From Clostridium grantii DSM 8605 (GTDB lineage: Bacteria; Bacillota; Clostridia; Clostridiales; Clostridiaceae): a DNA stretch of 64,000 nt. The notes under the pieces were generated by a model. That model was not told where the DNA came from, ran no database searches, and saw only the letters and a list, made by a program, of their open reading frames with translations. Both the position numbers and the translations under genes were made by a program. The stretch is from assembly GCF_900129965.1 (NCBI RefSeq), contig NZ_FQXM01000011.1, positions 74,419 through 138,418 on the forward strand, given 5' to 3'. This document shows positions 54,619-63,253 of this stretch, piece after piece; positions within the stretch are counted from its first letter, which is position 1; every line of letters starts with the position of its first letter.

Positions 54619-54937
54619 CTCTTGAATACCTCCAAATCATTTTCAAAAGCTTCTCTGATGTTTTGGTATATTCCTTATCTTTATAATGTTTCTCCATCTT
54701 ATTATAAATTTCCCAATCAATATAATCTAAATCTTTATCACTTTTAAAGCCTGTTAGATAGATAAAGATATTAATCAAGCTATCAAAAGTATCTTTGCTA
54801 CTTCCACCTATTCTAGTTATAATCTTTTGTTTTATGCAATAATCTAAAGCTTGCTCAAATGAAATTCCTAGCTTTTCTGCATAAAAACATTTAACCTCTG
54901 TGGTATTTGCGAAATCATTTATTGATCTTGCTAACAA
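54593..54937 (-). pseudogene. C-terminal fragment, probable AAA/McrB-like partner
   Basis: A 114-codon frame whose first 13 codons are RC/PR-A repeat sequence. The genuine part starts at CFYAEKLGISFEQALDYCIK and ends IWRYSRDGFTTFWE. It overlaps the DUF2357 gene by 26 bases, which fits an upstream operon partner. I cannot identify the family from this tail alone. Confidence 0.4.
54899..54933 (+). repeat. RC core repeat, diverged copy
   Basis: GTGGTATTTGCGAAATC then ATTGATCTTGCTAAC, directly joined to a PR-A half. Confidence 0.5.
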
Positions 54938-54970
54938 AAATTGTGAATGGAATTAACAATTTTTGTTGCT
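54930..54970 (+). repeat. PR-A half element
   Basis: GCTAACAAAAATTGTGAATG then AACAATTTTTGTTGCT. It ends at the stop of the AIPR gene. Confidence 0.65.
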
Positions 54971-56676
54971 CAAATAATCTTTATGCATAGTTCATTATCT
55001 ATATAGTCTTTAAATCCCTTTTTTATCAACTTCCTAGATTCAGTTCCTTCTACCTTACATTCTCTAAGAAATTTTTCCAGTAATTCTACGGACTCTTCAA
55101 TACTATTTTTAGTAAATGAAATAATATATACTATATAAAATATTTTTTGATCCGATACACTATACCCATTGGCATTTTCTTTGTAAATTTTTTGAATTTC
55201 TATAAACTTTTCAGCCAAATTCTTACACCTTTCTAAAGAAAAATGCTCCGACTTGAATATTTCGTTATAATAATCTTGAAATAATCTCCTTTTTTGATTA
55301 CTTGCCCTATCTGGATATCCGATTGCTGAATATAAAATCTGTGCTAATTTTTCCATGGAAATTCTAAATAAATATTCCTTATCTATTTTACCTAAATCTC
55401 CTGATTTTCTTGTATATAAAATATCTAACTCTGAAAAATATTTTTCTATTTGAATTTGGATGCTATCAATAGATTTCAAATCAACATCAGATATCGCATT
55501 TTGACTATTTGTATATTCAGCAATAGAATTTTGCAAAGGATCATCTCTATTTGTTTTAAAAATTCTTAATAAAACATATGCCTCACGTAGCTTTGTTATC
55601 TTATCTGTATCATAATCTTCATTCAGAAAATTATATATTGACCTAATAGTTTGTCCACCATTAACTATTTGAAAATTTTCTATTATAAAAAGATACTTCA
55701 TACCACTATTTTTAGGATCACATTCTATCTTTTCTGCTGTTAATGTTATTCCATTATTAAACATAAAGAAATATTCATGAGTTCTTTTTAATGTATCTAT
55801 AATATTTTTATTATATTTAGTCTCTCCTAAGAAACCTCTAACATTATCATATAATAGTGAAAAATCTAATCTTGAATTCAATATTTCTTGGTCATCTTCA
55901 ATAAAATAATTATTGGATAGTATTTCATTGTCTGAAGTTATTCTTATTAAATCTAATAATGATAATTTAAGTATATACGATTTTTGTGTTGACTTTTCGT
56001 CACATTGAAAAGATAAAAACTCATTTGGAGTTATCATAAAACTACTTTTACGATCTTCTCTCTTCTCATTAAAAAAGCTTATTATATCATCTAAAGAAAT
56101 ATTCACAACTTTCATCCCATAGCTTTTTTCTAATATTTTTATATATTCATTACTATTAGCAGAAAAAGCTTTTGCTTCATTAGATACCATATACATATAT
56201 ATATTACAAATCTTGTTGCTATTTAGCTGTTTGATAATTTCATTGATTTTCTTATGTACTATTTTATTTACTTCTTCATCTAATATTTCATTTTGAATTA
56301 AATATTCAAGAAATTTAGTACTCCTTGATATATCCCCTTCCGTTTTTGTTTTTTCAGGATTAAATGACTTCCTATATTTAAAATTAAATAATTTAATATC
56401 TACTTCCTTATTATCATTCTCAATTATATAGACTGCATCTATACCTAAATCATCTAAATCCTTATTATATATTAACTTATTATAATAGGTATCAATTATT
56501 GTATAACACTCATCATCAGAATTCATTATTCCTGTAACATTTTCTAGTATTAAATGATAAAATCCTATACGTTCTTTATTTAAATCATCTAAAGAAATGT
56601 CTTCATCAATTAAAAGATATTCAAACATTTTTCTACTTTTCAATTTAACCAGTTTAAAATCATTTATATTTGCCAT
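54970..56676 (-). CDS. AIPR-family abortive-infection protein
   Basis: A 568-aa protein of the AIPR (abortive infection phage resistance) family, recognised from FFMFNNGITLTAEKIE and FQIVNGGQTIRSIYNFLNED, then NSIAEYTNSQNAISDVDL. Members occur beside restriction systems and can abort phage infection; the mechanism is poorly known. I start at the ATG at 56676, which has AGGAGATAAC, not at 56700. The stop coincides with a PR-A repeat, but the length looks normal. Confidence 0.82.
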   Translation of the reverse strand: MANINDFKLVKLKSRKMFEYLLIDEDISLDDLNKERIGFYHLILENVTGIMNSDDECYTIIDTYYNKLIYNKDLDDLGIDAVYIIENDNKEVDIKLFNFKYRKSFNPEKTKTEGDISRSTKFLEYLIQNEILDEEVNKIVHKKINEIIKQLNSNKICNIYMYMVSNEAKAFSANSNEYIKILEKSYGMKVVNISLDDIISFFNEKREDRKSSFMITPNEFLSFQCDEKSTQKSYILKLSLLDLIRITSDNEILSNNYFIEDDQEILNSRLDFSLLYDNVRGFLGETKYNKNIIDTLKRTHEYFFMFNNGITLTAEKIECDPKNSGMKYLFIIENFQIVNGGQTIRSIYNFLNEDYDTDKITKLREAYVLLRIFKTNRDDPLQNSIAEYTNSQNAISDVDLKSIDSIQIQIEKYFSELDILYTRKSGDLGKIDKEYLFRISMEKLAQILYSAIGYPDRASNQKRRLFQDYYNEIFKSEHFSLERCKNLAEKFIEIQKIYKENANGYSVSDQKIFYIVYIISFTKNSIEESVELLEKFLRECKVEGTESRKLIKKGFKDYIDNELCIKII

Positions 56677-56801
56677 ATTGTTATCTCCTAAATTTATCAA
56701 TTTTAATAATTACAATTTTATTATATCAGTGAATTCTTGAACAAATAAATATTTTGAACTTGCCATTTATATTTTTTATTAATATACATATTCTAAATAA
56801 A

Positions 56802-57935
56802 TTACGACATAATCCCACCACCACCACCTTCATCAGTTTGTCCACTATCCCATCCGGTCATTCCTTTAATTGATATAGCCTTTGGTGATTTAAGTTTCCT
56901 TTTACTCTCTGGGCAAATATCATCCATTATACATTTTGAACACTTTCTTGCATTTTTAAGACAATTTTTTTTACCAATAGATTTATATATCAAATAATCC
57001 ATAGAAGCAGGTGCAGGTGGACACGAATTATCAGGTAATTGTTTCCATAAATTCCACACATATCTCCATGCCTCTTGTGTCTTATCATCGGTTAATCCAT
57101 ATTGAAGCCCATAAATATCTAAATAGCTTGCCAATAGTGGTATTGATGGTTGCAATAAACCTGTTCTTAAAGCTACTCTCATAGTATTTGCATCGCTTGC
57201 TACATTTAAATATTCTAAATTTTTATTGGTTTCCCATACTCCCCAATCTAACATATCCCTAATAAACATATCTGCTTTCTTTCTACTAAAACCAATACCA
57301 AGATCTCCTGCCAATAAATTTCTAACCTCTAATACATCTTGATTACATAATTCAAATATTTTATAAGCTTCTCCATCACAATTTTCTAATAGAAACTTTG
57401 CTGCTCCTTTCATCCATTTAGCTCTTTTATCGCCTTGTGATCCCGTTGCTTCTAAATAGTTCAAAAATTTAAATATAATATTATCATCTTTGATTATATC
57501 CTCAGCATTAAACCATTCTGGATTAATCTTATATTCTTGAAATGGATCTCTTCCCTTCTTATAAATATTAATCTTAAAATCTTGTATTGCAGTAAAAAAT
57601 CTAACATTAGCTATATTATTTTTAGATATTCCCCTTTTATCTATAGAGGGACTTATTTCAATTTCACTAAATTTATTTTTATTAGAAAAAATCTCATCAA
57701 ATTTTAAAGCTATTTTTAATGCTTGCTCATGGTCAATTTTAAAATTTAAGATAGTTTCATGATTTTTTTTCCAATATTCATGAAACTCTGATATATACCC
57801 ATTACTATTTTGATAAAAATATTTATTTAATTTATCAAGAAAAATCCTTGAAGATTCTATTTCATCTATGTGGATTTTTTCAGATATACCTATTTTATTA
57901 AGTATCTCTTCTAGCAATTCATTAATAGACCTCAT
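56802..57935 (-). CDS. HhH iron-sulfur DNA glycosylase-like protein
   Basis: A 377-aa protein. Its middle has a helix-hairpin-helix (DLGIGFSRKKADMFIRDMLD) and its end carries four cysteines spaced C-x6-C-x2-C-x5-C (NCLKNARKCSKCIMDDICPE), exactly the 4Fe-4S loop of endonuclease III. The N-terminal 120 residues are unfamiliar. The canonical lysine and HVD aspartate are not clear. I start at 57935 behind GAGGAGG, one base after the nuclease stop. It may repair or recognise modified GATC sites; that is inference. Confidence 0.65.
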   Translation of the reverse strand: MRSINELLEEILNKIGISEKIHIDEIESSRIFLDKLNKYFYQNSNGYISEFHEYWKKNHETILNFKIDHEQALKIALKFDEIFSNKNKFSEIEISPSIDKRGISKNNIANVRFFTAIQDFKINIYKKGRDPFQEYKINPEWFNAEDIIKDDNIIFKFLNYLEATGSQGDKRAKWMKGAAKFLLENCDGEAYKIFELCNQDVLEVRNLLAGDLGIGFSRKKADMFIRDMLDWGVWETNKNLEYLNVASDANTMRVALRTGLLQPSIPLLASYLDIYGLQYGLTDDKTQEAWRYVWNLWKQLPDNSCPPAPASMDYLIYKSIGKKNCLKNARKCSKCIMDDICPESKRKLKSPKAISIKGMTGWDSGQTDEGGGGGIMS

Positions 57936-57936
57936 A

Positions 57937-58605
57937 TTAAAAATCCTCCTCATTTGAGTCTAATGAAGAAATATACTTTATAAAATCCTTTTTAAAATAA
58001 AAAGCGTGATTTTTATTAGAAACATTCTTACCATAGATATTAGAGTAAATTGAGTGATAAGGTTTTGAATCTTTGCTTCTAATCTGAATAAATTTTCCAT
58101 TAGATGTGTGAATATATCCATCATCACCATTTTCTATGTGTTCTTTTAACTGGCAACAAATATTATAATAATCTTCTTCTAATTGTTTTTCTAATTCTCT
58201 AAACTTATCCATCTGCAAATTTATATGTGTGGGTTTCTTAAAAAACCATTCCAAAGGTTGTCCATCTTTACAAATTGGTACATACAAAATGTTGTTGATC
58301 TTTTCATACAGATGAGTTTCATGAAAATCCCTTTTATTTATTAAATCATCAATAATGCCACTTACCTGAGTTATAAAAATAGTTTCTTTTGGATTTCCTG
58401 ATTTGTCACATTTATTTGTTTTTAATTCTCCATCTTCAAAATCAAGTGTTGTGTTAGAATTTTTTAACCCAAGTGCAATTTCTAATAGTTGTCCTGTTTT
58501 ACCCTTGTTTTTGATAATATCAACCATGTCTTCTTCTTTTAAAAGTTGACCCAATTTTATATTGATAATTTCATTAAGCCTTATCTTTGCTTCTTCTAGT
58601 CTCAT
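57937..58605 (-). CDS. MutH/Sau3AI-type restriction nuclease
   Basis: A 222-aa protein with the MutH/Sau3AI nuclease pattern: GKTGQLLEIALGL (E42), then LDFEDGELKT with candidate D55, E60 and K62. The family cuts at GATC. Size and motif order fit MutH rather than full-length Sau3AI, which has two such domains. The start at 58605 has GAGGTGAG at good spacing; the GTG at 58614 is less likely. It is operonic with the HhH gene. Confidence 0.72.
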   Translation of the reverse strand: MRLEEAKIRLNEIINIKLGQLLKEEDMVDIIKNKGKTGQLLEIALGLKNSNTTLDFEDGELKTNKCDKSGNPKETIFITQVSGIIDDLINKRDFHETHLYEKINNILYVPICKDGQPLEWFFKKPTHINLQMDKFRELEKQLEEDYYNICCQLKEHIENGDDGYIHTSNGKFIQIRSKDSKPYHSIYSNIYGKNVSNKNHAFYFKKDFIKYISSLDSNEEDF

Positions 58606-58711
58606 TTTGCTCACCTCAAATAAATATTACCATTATATTCTTACAATATCAATCATTGTATCAAAGCCCTTTATTTTAAATATTAAAAGCTATAAATTTG
58701 TTGAATAAAAA

Positions 58712-58748
58712 AAAGATACTTCTGATTTTATTTATCAAAAGTATCTTT
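58712..58748 (-). terminator. terminator after DpnII-type gene
   Basis: AAAGATACTT pairs with AAGTATCTTT, 31 bases beyond the stop. It separates the DpnII cluster from the MutH/HhH genes. Confidence 0.7.
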
Positions 58749-58778
58749 CTATTCAAATTTAAATAATCTATTAAAGTT

Positions 58779-59708
58779 TTAAAAATTAATTCTGTTTTCT
58801 AATATTTCTTCAAGTACTCCTTGTTGCATCATATCTAAATTCAATAAATACTTGATATGTTCAAATGTTTCCTGAAGTGGTTTTTTAGCTGTAAACCAGC
58901 CTTTACCATCAGTTATCCAAACAAATTCATATCCATCTGATGTAATTAAATCATATAAAGTTTTGTATTCTCCTGCAGTAGATTTTAATTTTGAACCTCC
59001 ACCACCATAATAGTTAGTTTCAACTAAAAATAAATTATCTTTTGTATTTATTGCAAAATCAAATCTTCTACTAGCTTTATCTACTTTTACTTCTCTTCCC
59101 CATTTTTCTTTAATTCTACTTGGAGTTGCTTGATTTATGTATTCATAATCATTCTCTATACATATTTTCTTAATAAATAGCTCAACAAGATCTTCCATTG
59201 CTGTTCCTGAGCGATTTTTTCTACCGTTACTGTCCAGACCTACTTCTACCCCTAGCACATAATCAACCAAGTTCTTTACTTTTTTATTTTTTATAATTTC
59301 TAAAACTCCTGTTTTTTTAGTAAATTCTATAGCTTTATCAATTTCATCTTCGCTCAATTTTGAACTTTTTGAAAAACTATACTCGTCAACATCAAATCTA
59401 ATTTCTTCCCCTGTGTTTGGTTGCAAAATCTTAAAATTTTCCTCTCTACTAGCAACTAATACTGGTATAGCCTGCATAATTTCTGGATATTGCTTTAATA
59501 ATATTTTAAATTCTTCTTCAATATTTTCTTTTCCTATTAAATAATTCAATATATTTAAACTAACTTCCAATTTAGTAACATTTTTATTTGCCTTAGTCCA
59601 ATTCACAAAATAATCCCAACCTTTAATTGTATCTTTTAAAGTATCCATCAGATACTCAAAAGTTTCAGTTTTATTATCATACTCAAATTTCACTATACCT
59701 TCATCCAT
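58779..59708 (-). CDS. dpnII: DpnII/MboI-type restriction endonuclease
   Basis: A 309-aa type II restriction enzyme of the DpnII/MboI family, which cuts unmethylated GATC. Recognition rests on RRFDFAINTKDNLFLVETNY followed by YGGGGSKLKSTAGEYKTLYD, the conserved nuclease core. Length is normal. It follows the two methyltransferase genes in the same direction, so the host is protected before the nuclease is made. Confidence 0.88.
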   Translation of the reverse strand: MDEGIVKFEYDNKTETFEYLMDTLKDTIKGWDYFVNWTKANKNVTKLEVSLNILNYLIGKENIEEEFKILLKQYPEIMQAIPVLVASREENFKILQPNTGEEIRFDVDEYSFSKSSKLSEDEIDKAIEFTKKTGVLEIIKNKKVKNLVDYVLGVEVGLDSNGRKNRSGTAMEDLVELFIKKICIENDYEYINQATPSRIKEKWGREVKVDKASRRFDFAINTKDNLFLVETNYYGGGGSKLKSTAGEYKTLYDLITSDGYEFVWITDGKGWFTAKKPLQETFEHIKYLLNLDMMQQGVLEEILENRINF

Positions 59709-59770
59709 TTTCCCATCCCCTTAAATTTCTAACATTCTTAACCAAAATCCATATTTCTGCACTATTATAT

Positions 59771-60682
59771 TTAATAGTTTTTAACTAATATTTCTCTTAC
59801 CTTACCTCGGCCAGTTCCTTTAGAATTAATCATTCTTGAAGCATGAACCCTATCTATAGTAAAGTCGCTATATAAATCATCAAAGAACTTATCATTTTCG
59901 TCAGCATTAGTAGGATCTGAATTACTTAACATAAACAACGCTCCTCTACTATCCAATAATTTTGTCCACTCTGCTAATCTTATCTGACTCTCATCATTAA
60001 AAGATACTTTTGAATAATCTGTAAAACTAGCTGTATTGCTTAGTGGTCTATATGGAGGGTCTAAATAAACAAATGAACCTTTATCAATGTATTCAGTAAG
60101 ATTTTCAAAATCTCCCGTTACAAAAGTAACACCTTCTAAAGCTTCACTTACAGCTCTTAAATTATCAAAATCACAAATTGTAACACTTTTTCTTTTACCA
60201 AAAGGAACATTATATAAACCTTTTCTATTTAATCTATAAAGTCCATTAAAACAGGTTTTATTTAACATAATCATTCTAGCAGCATGACTTATCCATTGCT
60301 CAGAATAATTTTCATAATCAATTTCAAGTTTTTCTTTATTAAAAGCTTCTCTGTGTCCATAGAATATTTCCTCTTTTTTTTCCATTTCAGATTCTAAATA
60401 TTCATTTTCAACTTTTAATAAATACTCAATAAGTTCCTCAACATTATTTTGAATTACTTTATAAGTTAAAATAACTTCTTCATTTATATCATTTAAAATT
60501 ACCTGTTCAAAATTATATTGAGATACTAAACTAAAAAACACTGCACCCCCGCCAATAAATGGCTCTATGTATTTTTTAACCTCCCCATTCTTTAATTTAT
60601 CAGGATAATTTTCCTGTAATTGTTCCAATAATTGTGTTTTTCCACCTGCCCATTTTAAAAATGGCTTCGCTCTTTTGTTCAA
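59771..60682 (-). CDS. dpnM: Dam/DpnM-type adenine methyltransferase
   Basis: A 303-aa alpha-class N6-adenine methyltransferase. Motif I-like PFLKWAGGKTQLLEQL and YIEPFIGGGAVFF, and catalytic DPPYRPLSNTASF, are all present. It methylates A in GATC and guards against the DpnII nuclease. The start is a TTG at 60682 with AGGAGG upstream. It is 12 bases after the other methyltransferase gene. Confidence 0.9.
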   Translation of the reverse strand: MNKRAKPFLKWAGGKTQLLEQLQENYPDKLKNGEVKKYIEPFIGGGAVFFSLVSQYNFEQVILNDINEEVILTYKVIQNNVEELIEYLLKVENEYLESEMEKKEEIFYGHREAFNKEKLEIDYENYSEQWISHAARMIMLNKTCFNGLYRLNRKGLYNVPFGKRKSVTICDFDNLRAVSEALEGVTFVTGDFENLTEYIDKGSFVYLDPPYRPLSNTASFTDYSKVSFNDESQIRLAEWTKLLDSRGALFMLSNSDPTNADENDKFFDDLYSDFTIDRVHASRMINSKGTGRGKVREILVKNY

Positions 60683-60694
60683 ATTTTTTTCCTC

Positions 60695-61447
60695 CTAGTC
60701 TAACTGTAATATTCTTTGTTTTGTCAGTTCTAAATAACATTCATCAATATCTATTCCAATAAATTTTCTATTATTTTCTATGGCAACTAAACCTGTTGTA
60801 CCAGAACCACAAAACGGGTCCAATATTAAATTTTCTTCATTTGTACTTGATAATATGCATCTGTATAATAGCTCTTTTGGTTTTTGAGTTGGATGCTTTC
60901 CAAAAGTTTTTTCTCTTTTAGGTGTGGTAGGTATACTCCAAAAGCTTCTCATCTGCTTTCCACCATTTAATTCTTTCATAAATTTATAATTAAATGTGTG
61001 TCTAGCTTTCTTTGATTTTTTAGCCCATATTAATGTCTCATGGCTTGCTGTAAAACACCTACATCCCATATTAGGAGGTGCATTAGGTTTTAACCATGTG
61101 ATTTCATTAATAATATAATATCCCATTTCTAAAAGAGCATAGGTTACTGTGTGGATATTATGATATGTACCTGAAAACCATAGAGTTCCATCATCCTTTA
61201 AAACTCTATCACAAGCCTTTAACCATTTTTTATTAAATTTAAGATCTTCTTTGAATCCATTTGATTTATCCCACTCTGCTTTATTCACAGAAACCATTTT
61301 TCCTGAGCTACAAGTTATTCCTCCATTGCTCAAAAAATACGGTGGATCTGCAAATATCATATCAACAGACTTCTCTTTTATTCCGCTTAAAACCCTTATG
61401 CAATCACCATTAAACAGCTTAAAATCATCATTCTTATAATATTTCAT
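60695..61447 (-). CDS. dpnA: DpnA-type adenine methyltransferase
   Basis: A 250-aa beta-class methyltransferase with the DPPY motif early (MIFADPPYFLSNGGITCSSG) and the SAM motif late (LILDPFCGSGTTGLVAIENN), a permuted order typical of DpnA. In DpnII systems DpnA also methylates single-stranded GATC and so protects incoming DNA. Together with dpnM and dpnII this is a complete DpnII-type set, though the order dpnA-dpnM-dpnII differs from the pneumococcal dpnM-dpnA-dpnB. Confidence 0.88.
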   Translation of the reverse strand: MKYYKNDDFKLFNGDCIRVLSGIKEKSVDMIFADPPYFLSNGGITCSSGKMVSVNKAEWDKSNGFKEDLKFNKKWLKACDRVLKDDGTLWFSGTYHNIHTVTYALLEMGYYIINEITWLKPNAPPNMGCRCFTASHETLIWAKKSKKARHTFNYKFMKELNGGKQMRSFWSIPTTPKREKTFGKHPTQKPKELLYRCILSSTNEENLILDPFCGSGTTGLVAIENNRKFIGIDIDECYLELTKQRILQLD

Positions 61448-61534
61448 TCAGTGCACTCTCTTTAATTTATTTAAACATACTCTTCATTTTACTATAAAAG
61501 TCTATATAAATGAAGAGATAATGTAAAACTTCAA

Positions 61535-61565
61535 AAAAGCTAGTATTTTAAAATCACTAGCTTTT
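61535..61565 (-). terminator. terminator after third methyltransferase
   Basis: AAAAGCTAGT pairs with ACTAGCTTTT, 14 bases beyond the stop of the 61579 gene. Confidence 0.7.
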
Positions 61566-61578
61566 ACCCAAATTTTCA

Positions 61579-62301
61579 TTATACTTTTTTAAATACGAAT
61601 AAATACTCATGAGCAATTAAATAAAAATTTCTTTTTATACTTAATTCTTGCCAATACTTTGTTGAGCTACAATTATGTTGTTGTTTAATTATTATTTCCT
61701 TAATTTTAAATCCTGACTTTAAAAATATATTCATAACACTAAATCCTAAAGGTACTATGTATCCATTCCTTCTAGTGTCTCCCATAAGAACTGCACAATA
61801 CTTATTTGGTTTTAATACTCTATAACTTTCACTTGCAACATTGTTCATTGCTTTATAGAAATCATTTAGCTCTAATAAGGATAAATCATTTTTTAAATCC
61901 TCACTGTATTTAATAATACTAGCGTAGGGTGGATGAGTACAGATTAAATCTATTGTATTATTTTTTATATCAATTAAATTTTCTGCATTTCCTTCTTTTA
62001 TAGCAATTTTTCCTTCCCCTTCAACTCCACTTACCCTAGTATTTGCTATTCTTATCGCATTAGAATTAATATCATATCCAATGGCATTTCTATTCAATAA
62101 TTTAGCCTCAACTAATGTGGTTCCGCTTCCAACAAATTGATCTAGGATTAAATCATTTTCTTTAGAATATCTTAGAATTATATTTCTTGGTACATAAGGA
62201 CTCCAATTACCTGGATAATCTCCTTTATGGGTAAGCCAGTTGCCCCTTTGCGGAAAACTCCATATGGTATTTGTTTCTAAATTAAAATTATTCTCCGTAA
62301 T
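61579..62301 (-). CDS. third DNA methyltransferase (N4/N6 type)
   Basis: The open frame extends upstream of the first ATG (62097) through NWSPYVPRNIILRYSKENDL and LDQFVGSGTTLVEAKLLNRN, the SAM motif, to TIWSFPQRGNWLTHKGDYPG. That is a normal start for this family (about 240 aa). The only start-like codon after the upstream stop is an ATT at 62301 behind GGAAGGTG. The catalytic motif is THPPYASI. Whether it adds N4-methylcytosine or N6-methyladenine is not clear. If the ATT is not used the gene is dead. Confidence 0.7.
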   Translation of the reverse strand: MTENNFNLETNTIWSFPQRGNWLTHKGDYPGNWSPYVPRNIILRYSKENDLILDQFVGSGTTLVEAKLLNRNAIGYDINSNAIRIANTRVSGVEGEGKIAIKEGNAENLIDIKNNTIDLICTHPPYASIIKYSEDLKNDLSLLELNDFYKAMNNVASESYRVLKPNKYCAVLMGDTRRNGYIVPLGFSVMNIFLKSGFKIKEIIIKQQHNCSSTKYWQELSIKRNFYLIAHEYLFVFKKV

Positions 62302-62404
62302 ATCACCTTCCTAATAATTTAACTTATTATAAATATTCCCTTTTTCATTTTTAATAATCAATTTTAAAAAGATTCTCATTAAATTTTATAAAAATAAATA
62401 GAAG

Positions 62405-62430
62405 GGACTGCTACACTTAGCAGTCCTTTT
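62405..62430. terminator. terminator in gene-poor gap
   Basis: GGACTGCT pairs with AGCAGTCC, followed by TTTT on the plus strand. The 62310-62810 gap also holds one gene fragment and otherwise AT-rich DNA. Confidence 0.65.
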
Positions 62431-62454
62431 ATCATTACAAACATATACTTAATT

Positions 62455-62553
62455 TCAATTTATATTAATATCTAAATTATTGTTGCCAATGTGAGCTTTC
62501 TTTAAGGACGAACTTACTAATCCAATTTTTCCACTATCTCTTAGCTTGTCCAT
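62455..62553 (-). pseudogene. unrecognised C-terminal fragment
   Basis: About 32 codons: MDKLRDSGKIGLVSSSLKKA, then HIGNNNLDIN and a stop. It looks like the tail of a larger protein. No family recognised. Confidence 0.3.
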
Positions 62554-62810
62554 CTCTTCGTCCTATCATTCATTACCCATACCCAAATAAAAGCTTTCCT
62601 ATTTTTATAAGACAGCTAATCATTAAAAAATTTCTAAAAATTATTGAACAATTTTCTTACCTACTGGCTTAAATTTCTTTTTCCCAACTATTTATACTAT
62701 GAATACAATTTTGCCTTTTACTTAATATAAAAACCGATTCACATCAATATTATTAACTATAATGACTTATACATATATTTCCCTTAAACACTTTGTTAAA
62801 TCATTTTAAA

Positions 62811-63144
62811 TTAAGCCTTTGTAATTTCTTTTAAAAATTTCTTAACAGATGGATATTTTTCTGACTCTTCCTTTATAAGTTTTGATAATGTTATATTCCC
62901 TTGAATTTTAAAACTGTTAGCTATACCTCTTTTTAACCCGTCTGCTGATTTTCCTGAACCAATAAAGTTCAATCTATCTCCATCATAAGGATTAACATTA
63001 TTCTTCTCATTTTCAATCAAATAAAGTATCCCTCGATTACTATGTGCTGGTAATTTAATTTTTTTAGATATTTCTTCAATTTTAATAGGTTTAAGGTTTG
63101 CTCTTTTCAATGCTCCATTAACTAGTGTACAAAACACTTTAGAA
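62811..63144 (-). pseudogene. C-terminal fragment, GIY-YIG-like suspected
   Basis: Coding-like from SKVFCTLVNGALKRANLKPI to KKFLKEITKA. RGILYLIENEKNNVNPYDG and LNFIGSGKSADGLKRGIANS resemble the start of a GIY-YIG nuclease fold, but this is weak. The open frame runs on into the PR-A repeat, whose translation supplies a false N-terminus, so the true 5' part is gone. Confidence 0.35.
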
Positions 63145-63223
63145 AGCGACAAAAACTGTTCCAGTTTTTGTAAGGGGTCATACTTTACAAAAATTGTAAA
63201 TGGAATGAACAATTTTTGTTGCT
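63145..63223 (+). repeat. PR-A repeat, near-complete copy
   Basis: 79 bp, ends AGCGACAAAAA / TTTTTGTTGCT. It truncates the gene fragment to its left and lies 30 bases after the NERD gene. Confidence 0.8.
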
Positions 63224-63253
63224 TGTCTGAATTTAAAGCTACCCCTTGATTGC

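Noticed and set aside
62811..63212. Full 133-codon frame as an intact gene
   Set aside because: The first 22 codons are PR-A repeat sequence, so the apparent start is artificial.
18322..63223. PR-A copies read as a dispersed CRISPR array
   Set aside because: Copies are kilobases apart, vary in length, and have no regular spacers or cas genes.
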